A DNA stretch of 64,000 bases from Lampropedia hyalina DSM 16112 (lineage in GTDB: Bacteria > Pseudomonadota > Gammaproteobacteria > Burkholderiales > Burkholderiaceae_C), in the NCBI RefSeq assembly GCF_900129055.1, contig NZ_FQUZ01000003.1, positions 84,077 through 148,076 of the forward strand, given 5' to 3'. A program made the position numbers and the translations under genes. Within the stretch, counting starts at the first letter, position 1; every line of letters starts with the position of its first letter. This document shows, in pieces, positions 40,511 through 49,174 of the stretch. The notes below the pieces were generated by a model. It searched no databases, was not told the origin of the DNA, and saw only the letters and a list, made by a program, of their open reading frames with translations.

Positions 40511-40535
40511 TCGCCAGTGTGCTGGGCACTGGCGA
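40511..40535. terminator. Stem-loop between actP and acs
   Basis: TCGCCAGTG (40511-40519) and CACTGGCGA (40527-40535) form a 9-bp perfect stem with a 7-bp loop, 17 bp beyond the actP stop. No T-tract follows on the minus strand, so it may be an attenuator or a processing/stability element rather than a full terminator. Confidence 0.45.
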
Positions 40536-40551
40536 ATGGCGGTGTTCGGTC

Positions 40552-42231
40552 TCAGTGGGAAGAGGCCGAGGAAGCACCCAGTCCGGTTTCAGAACGCACC
40601 AGCTGGGCGGCGAAGGCAGCACGCTCGGCCTGTGCATTGCGGCTCTTGTCGGTGATCGAGAAGAACCAGATACCGACAAACGCCAGGGTCATCGAGAATA
40701 GTGCTGGGGAAGCGTAGGGGAACGGAGCCGAGCCGACGGGGTTGCCGAAGACCGATTCCCACACCGAGGGCGACAACAGGGTCAGCACTACAGAGGAAGT
40801 CAGGCCCAGGAAGCCACCGATCACTGCGCCACGGGTGGTCATGTCTTTCCAGAGGATCGACAGGAACAGCACCGGGAAGTTGGCGGATGCAGCCACGGCG
40901 AAGGCCAGTGACACCATGAACGCGATGTTCTGCTTCTCGAACACGATGCCCAGCACCACGGCGATCACACCCAGCACCAGAGTGGTGATGCGCGAGACCT
41001 TCAGTTCGGCGGCACTGTCGGCTTTGCCTTTCTTGAACACGGTGGAGTACAGGTCATGCGACACGGCAGAGGCACCGGAGAGCGTCAGGCCAGCGACCAC
41101 TGCCAGGATGGTGGCGAATGCCACGGCAGAGATGAAGCCCAGGAACACGTTGCCGCCCACCGCATTGGCCAGGTGAACCGCAGCCATGTTGCCGCCACCG
41201 ATCAGGCCACCGGAGCCATCCAGGAACTGCGGGTTGGTGCTGACCAGCACAATCGCGCCGAAGCCGATGATGAAGGTCAGGATGTAGAAGTAACCAATCC
41301 AGGTGGTGGCCCAGAACACGGACTTGCGCGCTTCCTTGGCGTTGGGCACGGTGAAGAAGCGCATCAGTACGTGGGGCAGACCTGCGGTTCCGAACATCAG
41401 GGCCATGCCGAAGCTGATGGCGGAGATGGGATCCTTGATGAAGTTACCTGGGCCCATGATGGAGTTGGAACCCTTGATGTCCACCGAAGCCTGGAACAGA
41501 CGCTCGAAGCTGAAGCCATAGGCCTTCATCACCATGAATGCCATGAAGCTGGCACCGGAGAGCAGCAAGCTGGCCTTGATGATCTGCACCCAGGTCGTGG
41601 CTGTCATACCGCCGAACAGCACATACACCATCATCAGCAGGCCCACGATGATGACCGCATACATGTATTCCAGCCCGAACAGCAGCTTGATGAGCTGGCC
41701 TGCACCCACCATCTGGGCGATCAGGTAAAACGCCACCACCACCAGCGTACCGGAGGCCGCGAAGGCGCGAATCGGGCCGGGCTGGAAGCGATAACCGGCC
41801 ACATCGGCAAATGTGAACTTGCCCAGGTTGCGCAGCTTTTCGGCCATCAGGAACGTGATGATGGGCCAGCCCACCAGGAAGCCGATCGAGTAGATCAGGC
41901 CGTCGTAGCCGTTCATCATCACCGCAGCGGAAATGCCCAGGAACGAAGCGGCAGACATGTAGTCACCGGCAATCGCCAGACCGTTCTGGAAGCCGGTGAT
42001 GCCACCACCTGCCGTATAGAAGTCGGCGGCAGACTTGGTGCGTCCGGCGGCCCATTTCGTGATCCACAAGGTGGCCAGCACGAACGCACCGAACATGCTG
42101 ATCGCCGTCCAGTTGGTCGATTGCTTTTGCAGTTCTCCCAGATCGCCACCGGCAGCAAACGCACTGCCAGCAACCAGGGCGGTGGCCAGAGCCAGAACCG
42201 CAGCATAGGGTTTCGTGGTGTGGTGCTTCAT
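40552..42231 (-). CDS. actP: Cation/acetate symporter
   Basis: A 559-residue sodium:solute symporter with a signal-like N terminus ([20 protein letters not shown]) and about 13 membrane segments. It carries [35 protein letters not shown] and [28 protein letters not shown]. Context with acs downstream and the DUF485 gene upstream (4-bp overlap) supports acetate uptake. It is a paralogue of the symporter at 28251-29936. Confidence 0.93.
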   Translation of the reverse strand: MKHHTTKPYAAVLALATALVAGSAFAAGGDLGELQKQSTNWTAISMFGAFVLATLWITKWAAGRTKSAADFYTAGGGITGFQNGLAIAGDYMSAASFLGISAAVMMNGYDGLIYSIGFLVGWPIITFLMAEKLRNLGKFTFADVAGYRFQPGPIRAFAASGTLVVVAFYLIAQMVGAGQLIKLLFGLEYMYAVIIVGLLMMVYVLFGGMTATTWVQIIKASLLLSGASFMAFMVMKAYGFSFERLFQASVDIKGSNSIMGPGNFIKDPISAISFGMALMFGTAGLPHVLMRFFTVPNAKEARKSVFWATTWIGYFYILTFIIGFGAIVLVSTNPQFLDGSGGLIGGGNMAAVHLANAVGGNVFLGFISAVAFATILAVVAGLTLSGASAVSHDLYSTVFKKGKADSAAELKVSRITTLVLGVIAVVLGIVFEKQNIAFMVSLAFAVAASANFPVLFLSILWKDMTTRGAVIGGFLGLTSSVVLTLLSPSVWESVFGNPVGSAPFPYASPALFSMTLAFVGIWFFSITDKSRNAQAERAAFAAQLVRSETGLGASSASSH

Positions 42232-42551
42232 TTGGCGGCATCCTTCATGATTTCATCGATGATGGCATCGAATTCCGTATTGGCGCGGTACACATAGATA
42301 CCGGTAATGATGACGGTAAAGAGGATGACCCCCAGTCCGATGGGCATGCCCACCGAGGTCACGCCCGAGCCGATGGGCTGTGCCAGAAATGACTTGTTGA
42401 ATGCAATGAGTGCGATATAGCCGTAGTAAACGACCAGCATCACAATGGTCAGCGACCAGCCGAAGGTATTGCGTTTTTCGCGCAATCGTTGGTATGCGGG
42501 ATTTTTCTGGATGCGCTCGACCATCTGGGCCGAGCTGGGGGGTGTGCTCAT
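42228..42551 (-). CDS. yjcH: DUF485 family membrane protein (YjcH-like)
   Basis: A 107-residue protein with two hydrophobic spans ([20 protein letters not shown] and [21 protein letters not shown]) and the DUF485 signature [19 protein letters not shown]. It precedes and overlaps actP by 4 bp, matching the yjcH-actP order of the E. coli acetate operon. The ATG at 42551 is selected; the longer frame to 42671 has no homology. Confidence 0.88.
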   Translation of the reverse strand: MSTPPSSAQMVERIQKNPAYQRLREKRNTFGWSLTIVMLVVYYGYIALIAFNKSFLAQPIGSGVTSVGMPIGLGVILFTVIITGIYVYRANTEFDAIIDEIMKDAAK

Positions 42552-42813
42552 GTTTTGTCTCCTGGATTCATCACTTCGTGAAATGCGCAGTGCGGGCTGG
42601 CATCGCCGTTCCCTGACCCCTGTGACCGGTATTGGGGAGTGTTCAGTGTATCGGCCCGACCATGCCATCACCAGACGACTTTAGTTGTAAGGGACTTTCC
42701 CATCAGTGGAATCCCGGATGCGGCATGTTGGAGAAAACGGTTAATCAAGTTTTATCCCGCTGGAAGATATCCCCTCATAATGCGTTCGAGAATTCAGTGA
42801 AAGAGCCAAATTG
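42552..42813. promoter_or_regulatory. Divergent region between the actP operon and mcrB
   Basis: A 262-bp gap between divergent operons in which base composition drops from the GC-rich acetate operon to the AT-richer restriction genes. A CATAAT at 42776-42781 could be the -10 of mcrB, but no convincing -35 stands 17 bp upstream. I see no gene in it. Confidence 0.3.
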
Positions 42814-44298
42814 ATGAGTATTCAACAGGGAGAAGTATCAAGTACCGCGTGGTTTGTGGGTGCGAGTTTCGGCCATACGGACGACCAAAGCCCTCGCTTT
42901 CTGGCGCAGGGTATCTGGGAAATCAGTGCCCCCTCCGACAAGGAACGCGCTCTGGTGCAAACCATGCGTTCAGGTGAGCGGATTGCCATCAAGGCTGCAT
43001 ATGTGCGTAAACGTGCTCTTCCCTTCGATAATCGCCAGCAATCCGTATCGGTGATGGGCATCAAGGCGGTGGGCATCATTACCGAAAACCCGCAAGATGG
43101 AGAGCGGGTCAAGGTTCAGTGGACCCCAGCACAAGGGCTTCGCGAATGGTATTTCTACACCTATCGTGGGACTATTTGGCGCGTCACTGCCGGCGAATGG
43201 GAAGCAGACGCGTTGATTGCGTTTGCTTTTGAAGACAAGCCACAGGACATTGAGCGTTTTCGCAATGCGCCTTACTGGAGAGACCGTTTCGGCACCACCC
43301 TGCATACCAACGATGACATATTGCCGAGCAGGGAGCACGTATCTGATACGTCTGCTAATAACGATGATGGGATTGCGGATTCCATCAGGTCCGAGATCCC
43401 CACGGATGCCTATTCCGTGGTGGATATCCTCAAGGATGGCTGCTTCTTGGAACGCGATGAGGTCTCTTTGATGTTGGATCGTCTGCGCATCAAAAAAAAT
43501 CTGATTCTTCAGGGGCCACCCGGTACAGGAAAGACCTGGTTGGCCAAGCGGCTTGCATTTGCATTGATTGGGCATAAAGACGACAAAAAGATCCGTGCCG
43601 TACAGTTTCATCCGAATTTGTCTTACGAGGATTTTGTACGCGGCTGGCGGCCCACTGGGGAGGGTAAGTTGTCCTTGGCTGATGGTGTTTTCATGGAAGT
43701 CATCAAGGCAGCACGCAACGAGCCATCATCCAGATGGGTCGTGGTGATAGAGGAGATCAATCGAGGTAATCCTGCACAAATTTTCGGTGAGTTGCTGACA
43801 TTACTCGAAGCGGGGAAACGTATGCCCAGTGAAGCATTGGAACTGTGTTACCCGGATGCCGATGGGGTGCGCAGACCTGTTCATGTGCCAGAAAATCTTT
43901 ATGTTATTGGCACCATGAACGTTGCCAATCGCTCACTGGCATTGGTGGATTTGGCCCTGCGACGTCGCTTTGCCTTTGTCGGTCTGGAGCCTAGGTTGGG
44001 TCAGACCTGGCGGGACTGGGTGGTCAGGATCGGCGGTCTTGATGAGGTGCTCGCGACCGACATTGAACAGCGGTTGGCAGAGCTGAATCAGCAGATTGCA
44101 TCGGACTCACGGCTTGGCAGGCAATTCCAGATTGGCCACAGTTATGTGACGCCGGTGCAGCGGCTGGATGCTGGCCATACCAAGGTATGGTTTCGACAAG
44201 TGGTTGAGACGGAAATTGCTCCGCTGCTGCAAGAGTACTGGTTTGATGCTCCCAATGATGCACATCAGGCAGTAGCCCGGCTGATGCAGGGGTGGTGA
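42814..44298 (+). CDS. mcrB: McrB-like AAA+ NTPase of a modification-dependent restriction system
   Basis: A 494-residue protein. The first ~150 residues (AWFVGASFGHTDDQ..., ERIAIKAAYVRK, VMGIKAVGIITENPQDGERVKVQW, YTYRGTIWRVTAGEW) form a separate small beta-rich domain that could be an EVE/PUA-like modified-base reader (inference). The AAA+ part has Walker A GPPGTGKT (234-241), Walker B WVVVIEEINRGNPAQIFGELLTLLE, and MNVANRS at 368, the McrB-family signature normally MNTADRS, followed by LALVDLALRRRF. It is expected to translocate DNA and drive McrC. Base composition is lower in GC than neighbouring genes, suggesting transfer. A TTG one codon earlier is an alternative start. Confidence 0.88.
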   Translation: MSIQQGEVSSTAWFVGASFGHTDDQSPRFLAQGIWEISAPSDKERALVQTMRSGERIAIKAAYVRKRALPFDNRQQSVSVMGIKAVGIITENPQDGERVKVQWTPAQGLREWYFYTYRGTIWRVTAGEWEADALIAFAFEDKPQDIERFRNAPYWRDRFGTTLHTNDDILPSREHVSDTSANNDDGIADSIRSEIPTDAYSVVDILKDGCFLERDEVSLMLDRLRIKKNLILQGPPGTGKTWLAKRLAFALIGHKDDKKIRAVQFHPNLSYEDFVRGWRPTGEGKLSLADGVFMEVIKAARNEPSSRWVVVIEEINRGNPAQIFGELLTLLEAGKRMPSEALELCYPDADGVRRPVHVPENLYVIGTMNVANRSLALVDLALRRRFAFVGLEPRLGQTWRDWVVRIGGLDEVLATDIEQRLAELNQQIASDSRLGRQFQIGHSYVTPVQRLDAGHTKVWFRQVVETEIAPLLQEYWFDAPNDAHQAVARLMQGW

Positions 44299-45437
44299 TG
44301 AGTGAGGTTGTTCAACCCATAGTCACCGATGTCTCGAGTAAACCTGGATTTGTGGGTCGTATTCCTGTGCGTAATCTTTGGTTGCTGATGTTGTACGCAT
44401 CGGACCTGTTTCGCACAGGAGGCATTGGTAGGATCGGCCTGGAAGATAGTCCGGACGATCTGCCGGACCTGGTGGCAGAAATCCTGGCACATGCCGTTGA
44501 GGTTCGTCAGCGGAACCCGTTGAATCTGGGTTATTGCCTTCGGACAGCGGCACTTGCACGCATGCGTGGCCGCATCGATGTGCTTACTACTGAACGTGAT
44601 CGGTTACTGGATCGAGGCATGGTAGCGTGTCGGTTTGATGAGTTCACCATTAATACCCTACGCAACCGTTACGTCCGGGCAGCCTTGGAGTCCATTGCCA
44701 AAATTGTGAGAAAGCCCAATCTTGCACATCGTTGTCGTTCACTGGCGATGGGAATGAAAACCATGGGAGTCTCCGGCGATGTACCCACTCGTGTCCAGAT
44801 GAGCAAGGATCGAATGGGCAGACATGAGGCTGATGACCAACTGATGGTGGCAGCAGCGAAACTGGCATTTGACTTGGCTTTGCCAACAGAGGCATCCGGC
44901 AGCCATGTGATGACCTTGCCTGATCGTGAGGAATCCTGGGTTCGGCGGTTGTTTGAACGCGCAATAGGTGGTTTCTATGATGTGGTGCTCAGCCCTCTGG
45001 GTTGGCGGGTGCGATGCGGACGCACACAGGGCTGGCAGATTGCTCAAAGAACACCGGGAATCGACAGTATCTTGCCTTCAATGCGTACTGATATCGTGAT
45101 GGAGTATCCACTCCATGGTCAGCGTATCGTTATCGATACCAAGTTCACTTCCATTGTCACCCGTGGCTGGTTTCGTGAGAGAACACTACATAGCAGTTAT
45201 CTCTATCAGATGTATGCCTATTTGCGTTCTCAAGCCGGTCGTGGTGATCCCTTGGCCGATAAGGCCAGTGGTTTGTTGTTGCATCCATCCACTGGTTGTA
45301 GTTTGGATGAGGCGGCTGTCATCCAAGGACATCTAATTCGGTTTGCAACCGTGGACCTGGCAGGATCGGCAGCGGACATGCGCGCGCAGTTGTTGAAGTT
45401 CTGCCAGACACCATGCCACATGGACGAGCACAGGTAG
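44298..45437 (+). CDS. mcrC: McrC-like endonuclease subunit
   Basis: A 379-residue McrC homologue. It begins with IPVRNLWLLMLYASDLF, and its C-terminal nuclease domain has a PD-(D/E)xK arrangement: the acidic residue in MRTDIVMEY and IDTKF with the catalytic D-x-K. In McrBC systems McrC binds McrB rings, stimulates NTP hydrolysis and cuts DNA carrying modified cytosines. The ATG at 44298 overlaps the mcrB stop by 1 bp (TGATG); a GTG 6 bp earlier is possible. It shares the lower GC content of mcrB. Confidence 0.88.
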   Translation: MSEVVQPIVTDVSSKPGFVGRIPVRNLWLLMLYASDLFRTGGIGRIGLEDSPDDLPDLVAEILAHAVEVRQRNPLNLGYCLRTAALARMRGRIDVLTTERDRLLDRGMVACRFDEFTINTLRNRYVRAALESIAKIVRKPNLAHRCRSLAMGMKTMGVSGDVPTRVQMSKDRMGRHEADDQLMVAAAKLAFDLALPTEASGSHVMTLPDREESWVRRLFERAIGGFYDVVLSPLGWRVRCGRTQGWQIAQRTPGIDSILPSMRTDIVMEYPLHGQRIVIDTKFTSIVTRGWFRERTLHSSYLYQMYAYLRSQAGRGDPLADKASGLLLHPSTGCSLDEAAVIQGHLIRFATVDLAGSAADMRAQLLKFCQTPCHMDEHR

Positions 45438-45649
45438 GAATGATTGCTGAATTTTTCATTCAGCAGTGTCTGGATGAATGCAATTCATGAAATTTTTTTT
45501 CAAAAAACGAATTATTCAACCAATTGATTTTGAATATGTTTTTTTTCAATTAACCATTTTATGTTGATGGGTATTGCAGAAAGTGCTTGCCAAAATAATA
45601 CGAATTATTATCATTCGTTCATCAAAACATTCATTGCAAGAGAACGCCC
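45438..45649. promoter_or_regulatory. AT-rich region upstream of hemP
   Basis: A 212-bp stretch much richer in A+T than the rest of the window, with long T runs near 45490 and 45540. It separates the restriction genes from hemP and contains the Fur-box-like site listed separately. No gene is visible. The composition fits either a strongly regulated promoter or the edge of an acquired segment. Confidence 0.4.
45594..45612 (+). promoter_or_regulatory. Fur-box-like operator before hemP
   Basis: AATAATACGAATTATTATC matches the 19-bp Fur consensus at 14 positions by hand count, including the whole right half ATTATC. It lies 37 bp before the hemP start, where Fur would block transcription when iron is plentiful. 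Established for hemP in other bacteria; inferred here. Confidence 0.6.
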
Positions 45650-45847
45650 ATGCAATCCACGACCTCCGCATTCCATTTCAGCTCTGGCGCAGGCAATTCT
45701 GCTGCTGATACCGCGTCCGACAAGAGCCAAGTCAAGTTTGACAGCATGGACATTCTCCAGGGCAACAAATCCATCACCATTCAGCACAACGGTTCGCTGT
45801 ATCGCCTGCAGGCCACCAAACTGGGCAAGCTGATTCTGACCAAGTAA
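45650..45847 (+). CDS. hemP: Hemin uptake protein HemP
   Basis: A 65-residue protein with the HemP signature in its second half: SMDILQGNKSITIQHNGSLYRLQATKLGKLILTK. HemP is a small iron-regulated protein; in Burkholderia it activates heme-uptake receptor genes (HmuP). The first 28 residues are Ser/Ala-rich and unconserved. No heme receptor gene lies in this window, so its targets are elsewhere. Confidence 0.88.
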   Translation: MQSTTSAFHFSSGAGNSAADTASDKSQVKFDSMDILQGNKSITIQHNGSLYRLQATKLGKLILTK

Positions 45848-45850
45848 TTT

Positions 45851-46037
45851 TTTCATCGTGGGGCGACCGAAGACTTTGGTCTTGAAGGTCGTTTTTAGCT
45901 AGCCAAAGAATTCTTCGCATAGCCAAGCTTTTTTTCCTGCTCTCCAGGTTTCATCGTGGGGCGACCAAGGCCATCAACCAGCCTTCAAGGTCGTTTTACC
46001 AGCCAGCGGATTCGTACCAAGTAGCCAGTATTTTTTC
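45851..46037 (+). repeat. Tandem pair of ~90-bp hairpin elements downstream of hemP
   Basis: Two diverged copies begin with the identical 18 bp TTTCATCGTGGGGCGACC (45851-45868 and 45949-45966), 98 bp apart. Each continues into a hairpin: CGACC pairs with GGTCG (45887-45891; 45989-45993), enclosing an inner stem AAGAC/GTCTT in copy 1 and AAGGC/GCCTT in copy 2, so the inner stem covaries. Each hairpin is followed by TTTT, AGCCA, GATTC or AATTC, TAGCCA and a second T run (TTTTTTT; TTTTTT). Together they suggest paired small RNAs or processed 3' elements, or duplicated terminators for hemP. No reading frame is conserved. Confidence 0.7.
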
Positions 46038-46083
46038 GATGACACCTGTGGCGCAAGTACCCCACATTGTTTGTATTTGCCAT

Positions 46084-46112
46084 AAAAAAGAGAGCTTTGT
46101 GCTCTCTTTTTT
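46084..46112. terminator. Bidirectional Rho-independent terminator
   Basis: AAAAAAGAGAGC (46084-46095) and GCTCTCTTTTTT (46101-46112) form a perfect 12-bp stem with loop TTTGT, ending in a T run on both strands. It lies between the hemP region and the end of murB and can serve both directions. Confidence 0.9.
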
Positions 46113-46154
46113 GTTGGGTCAGTTTGGGTGGGTGAATCTGAATGATGACAAGCC

Positions 46155-47297
46155 CTACACCACCACCGGTTCTGGTTCCAGGCGGATGCCGTAGCGTTCG
46201 TACACGCTGGTCTGGATGGCCTTGGCCAGCGTCATGACTTCGCCGCCGGTGGCACTGTGTTCCCCTTTGCCCAGGTTTACGAGCACCAGGGCTTGCCGGG
46301 GGTAGACACCGGCCTGTCCCATGCTCTTGCCTTTCCAGCCGCAGGCATCGATGAGCCAGCCTGCGGCCAGTTTGATGCTGCCATCGGGCATGGGGTAGTG
46401 GACGATGCGTGGCTCGCGGGCAATGATGTCGTCGCATTGTTCGGGCGAGACGGTCGGGTTCTTGAAGAAGCTGCCTGCATTGCCGATTTCCTGCGGGTTG
46501 GGCAATTTCTGCTGGCGCACTTCCACCACCCAATCGAAGATTTGCCGTGCATCGGGCTGGTGGATGCCGCTGGTCTGCATTTGCCGCTCCAGGTCGGCAT
46601 ACCCCAGTACGGGTTTCCACGGTTTGGGGAGCCAGAAGCGCACGCGCGTGATGACGGCGCGCCCGGCCAGCCCCATGCCTGCTGCCAGCAGGGTGGGGGA
46701 CGATGGGCTGTCGCGTCCTGCCACATCGGGCAGGTGGGGCGGGTGGTGCTTGAAGACGGAATCGCGGTAGCCGAAGGCGCATTGGCTGGCGTTCAGGCGC
46801 AAGGGCTGTCCTGTCCACAGGTCGATGGCATCGAGCGAATGAAAGCGGTCTTGCAGTTCCACGCCATACGCGCCGATGTTCTGCACCGGGGCTGCTCCGA
46901 CGGTGCCGGGGATGAGGGCCAGGTTTTCCAGCCCAGGCCAGCCTTGTTCCAGCGTCCAGGCGACGAAGTCGTGCCATTTCTCACCGGCTCCGGCTTCGAT
47001 CAGGTAGCCGTGTTCGTCTTCCGAGACCAGTCTGCGTCCTGGGATTTCGATTTTCAGCACCAGCTTGCGCACGTCGCCGGTCAGGACGATGTTGCTGCCG
47101 CCGCCCAGCACCAGTGGCTCCAGTTCGGGAGCGACCCGTTGGCGGGGGGACAGGGCGATTTGCCGTCTTTGCGCGGCCAGCAATTCGGCCACGGCCAGCA
47201 GGTCATCGGGTTGGCGCACACGCACCAGCGCGTGGGCGCGCGCCACGATGCCAAAGGTGTTGTAGGGCTGAAGGGAGACGTTTTTTTCCACTAACAT
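46155..47297 (-). CDS. murB: UDP-N-acetylenolpyruvoylglucosamine reductase
   Basis: A 380-residue flavoenzyme that reduces UDP-GlcNAc-enolpyruvate to UDP-MurNAc in peptidoglycan synthesis. Motifs: SLQPYNTFGIVARA, LVLGGGSNIVLTGDV, ENLALIPGTVGAAPVQNIGAYGVEL, FGYRDSVFK, GNAGSFFKNPTVS with the catalytic region, and KLAAGWLIDACGWKGKSMG. It is a type I MurB, with an insertion of about 20 residues (HHPPHLPDVAGRDSPSSPTLLAAG). A T-rich run and ATG mark the start at 47297. Confidence 0.95.
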   Translation of the reverse strand: MLVEKNVSLQPYNTFGIVARAHALVRVRQPDDLLAVAELLAAQRRQIALSPRQRVAPELEPLVLGGGSNIVLTGDVRKLVLKIEIPGRRLVSEDEHGYLIEAGAGEKWHDFVAWTLEQGWPGLENLALIPGTVGAAPVQNIGAYGVELQDRFHSLDAIDLWTGQPLRLNASQCAFGYRDSVFKHHPPHLPDVAGRDSPSSPTLLAAGMGLAGRAVITRVRFWLPKPWKPVLGYADLERQMQTSGIHQPDARQIFDWVVEVRQQKLPNPQEIGNAGSFFKNPTVSPEQCDDIIAREPRIVHYPMPDGSIKLAAGWLIDACGWKGKSMGQAGVYPRQALVLVNLGKGEHSATGGEVMTLAKAIQTSVYERYGIRLEPEPVVV

Positions 47298-47425
47298 CCG
47301 CGTATTATCGCGGGCATTGCCGTGCCCTGCGTGGGTGTATGGGCCTGCATCGGTATGATGTACCAGTCATTGATTATTTTTCTTTTTGAGGAGTTGGGCG
47401 TTCGCTGCAACGCCATGCCGACACC

Positions 47426-47911
47426 ATGCCATCATTCGATACCGTTCTGGAAGCCGATTTTGTGGAAGTGCGCAATGCCGTGGAGAACACGGCCAAGGAA
47501 ATTGCCACCCGTTTTGATTTCAAGGGAACTGCCGCAGCCATTGAGCTGAAGGACAAGGAAATCACCCTCTGGGGCGATGCCGATTTCCAGCTCACCCAGG
47601 TGGAAGACATCCTGCGCAACAAGCTCACCAAGCGCAATGTGGATGTGCGTTTTCTGGACGTGGGCAAGCCCCAGAAGGCCGGGGGCGACAAGCTGAAGCA
47701 GACCGTGACCATCCGCAACGGCATCGATGCCACGCTGGGCAAGCAGCTTCAGAAGATCATCAAGGAAAGCAAGCTCAAGCTTCAGGCATCCATCCAGGGC
47801 GACAGCGTGCGCATCACCGGGGCCAAGCGCGATGACCTGCAAGCGGCAATGGCCCTGATTCGCAAGGACATCAGCGAATTCCCGCTGTCCTTCAACAACT
47901 TCCGGGACTGA
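47426..47911 (+). CDS. yajQ: YajQ family nucleotide-binding protein
   Basis: A 161-residue UPF0234 protein: [70 protein letters not shown], and [17 protein letters not shown] at the end. Members bind nucleotides; Xanthomonas YajQ binds cyclic di-GMP and works with a transcription factor. Complete length. The stop forms TGATG with an in-frame ATG of the downstream protease frame. Confidence 0.93.
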   Translation: MPSFDTVLEADFVEVRNAVENTAKEIATRFDFKGTAAAIELKDKEITLWGDADFQLTQVEDILRNKLTKRNVDVRFLDVGKPQKAGGDKLKQTVTIRNGIDATLGKQLQKIIKESKLKLQASIQGDSVRITGAKRDDLQAAMALIRKDISEFPLSFNNFRD

Positions 47912-47932
47912 TGGCTGCCAGGCCCCTTGACA

Positions 47933-48101
47933 CTAGGGAAGGTCTGCAAAACCCGTTGCGCCGCCCGCATCCCGCCACTGGGCGCATCGCCGCGTTGGCT
48001 TTTGCGGTCAATAGCCCCGCTATTGACCGCAAAATCCGCCTTGCGCTGCATCCCACTGGCAGGCGCGGGCTTACCGCAAGGGTTTTGCAGACCTTCCCTA
48101 G
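47933..48101. repeat. Nested inverted-repeat element B (169 bp) at the 5' end of the protease gene
   Basis: Outer arms of 22 bp pair perfectly (47933-47954 with 48080-48101; the arm begins CTAGGGAAGGTCTGCAAAAC). At the centre TTTTGCGGTCAATAG (48000-48014) and its complement (48020-48034) flank a 5-bp loop. The core differs from element A by one base pair, changed on both sides, so pairing is kept. The interior resembles element A, the outer arms do not; the arms match element C exactly. Confidence 0.9.
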
Positions 48102-48123
48102 GTTCCTGAGCTTGGGCCTGTGC

Positions 48124-48795
48124 ATGGCCGTGTGGCTGGGCGTGGGGGTATGCTCGCCCGCTGTCCATGCCAATCCGCTCGGGCAGGCCACTGAAACCGC
48201 CGTACCCCGCCAGCCCGCCGTCAGCCTGATGGGCACAGTGGGGCAGCGTGCCGTGCTGGCCGTGGGCCAGAAGCCGCCCCGCACCATTGCGGTGGGTGAA
48301 AGCCTGCATGGCGTGAAGCTGCTGGCCGTCGAGGGGCGGCAGGCCACCGTGCAGGTGGACGGGCAGACGCAGGTGCTGCACATGGGGCAGCAGCCACTGC
48401 GGGCGAGCTTGGCCGCGCCGCCCGCATCGACGCTGCAATTGCAAGCCGATGAGCGCGGGCATTTCCAGGCGCAGGGGCAGATCAATGGCAAGGATGTCAT
48501 GTTCATGGTCGATACTGGGGCTTCCACGATCGCGCTGGGGTCGGCGCAGGCGCGGCAGCTGGGAATCGACTATCTGCGCCAGGGGCAGGAAGTGCAGGTT
48601 TCCACAGCCAATGGCAGCACACGCGGTTGGGTGGTGATGCTGGCGCAGGTTTCCGTTGGGGGTCTGGTGCAGCAGCGTGTACAGGCGGTGGTCACGCCCC
48701 AGCCCATGCCGTATGTGCTGCTGGGCAACTCGTTTCTGCACCACTACCAGATGAACCGGCAAGGCCAGCGCATGACGCTGGAGGCCATGCCCTGA
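48124..48795 (+). CDS. Retropepsin-like (TIGR02281 family) aspartic protease, periplasmic
   Basis: A clan AA protease of about 223 residues from the ATG at 48124: signal-like MAVWLGVGVCSPAVHANP, then a domain with the single aspartyl motif VMFMVDTGAST (D130) and LLGNSFLHHYQ near the C terminus, typical of dimeric retropepsin-like bacterial proteases. The frame stays open back to an ATG at 47911 touching the yajQ stop, running through repeat element B; that would add 71 repeat-derived residues. I favour 48124 because the signal begins there, though no clear ribosome binding site precedes it. Substrate unknown. Confidence 0.75.
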   Translation: MAVWLGVGVCSPAVHANPLGQATETAVPRQPAVSLMGTVGQRAVLAVGQKPPRTIAVGESLHGVKLLAVEGRQATVQVDGQTQVLHMGQQPLRASLAAPPASTLQLQADERGHFQAQGQINGKDVMFMVDTGASTIALGSAQARQLGIDYLRQGQEVQVSTANGSTRGWVVMLAQVSVGGLVQQRVQAVVTPQPMPYVLLGNSFLHHYQMNRQGQRMTLEAMP

Positions 48796-48820
48796 ATTGT
48801 TGCAATGGAGGACACACACC

Positions 48821-49174
48821 ATGAACCATGACATCATCGATGCAGGCCCTGTGCCCGATCCGGCCAAGAAGCAGCTCACGCTGATTATCTATGTGCTGTA
48901 TGCCTGCTCGTTCATCGTCGGCATCACATCGATTGCCGCCATCATCGTCAATTACATCAAGCAGGATGAGGTGCGCGGCACCTGGCTGGAGAGCCATTTC
49001 CGCTGGCAGATTCGCACCTTCTGGTACAGCCTGTTGTGGAGTGTGCTGGGCTTCATCACCACGTTCATTCTGATTGGCTGGCTGGTGCTGTTCGCCACCG
49101 CCATCTGGTTCATCTACCGTCTGGTGCGCGGCATTCTGAATCTGGTGGACAACAAGCCGATGTACATTGCCTGA
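48821..49174 (+). CDS. DUF4870-like small membrane protein
   Basis: A 117-residue protein with about three membrane spans (LTLIIYVLYACSFIVGITSIAAIIVNYI, FWYSLLWSVLGFITTFILIGWLVLF, then WFIYRLVRGILNLVDNKPM). The WLESHFRWQIRTFW loop and C-terminal RGILNL pattern are typical of DUF4870-type proteins; function unknown. GGAGG (48807-48811) lies 9 bp before the ATG. The stop is immediately followed by the next start. Confidence 0.8.
   Translation: MNHDIIDAGPVPDPAKKQLTLIIYVLYACSFIVGITSIAAIIVNYIKQDEVRGTWLESHFRWQIRTFWYSLLWSVLGFITTFILIGWLVLFATAIWFIYRLVRGILNLVDNKPMYIA

Noticed and set aside
45851..46037. A CRISPR-like or simple tandem repeat downstream of hemP.
   Set aside because: Only two diverged copies, no constant-length repeat/spacer pattern; the covarying hairpins fit structured RNA or terminators better.
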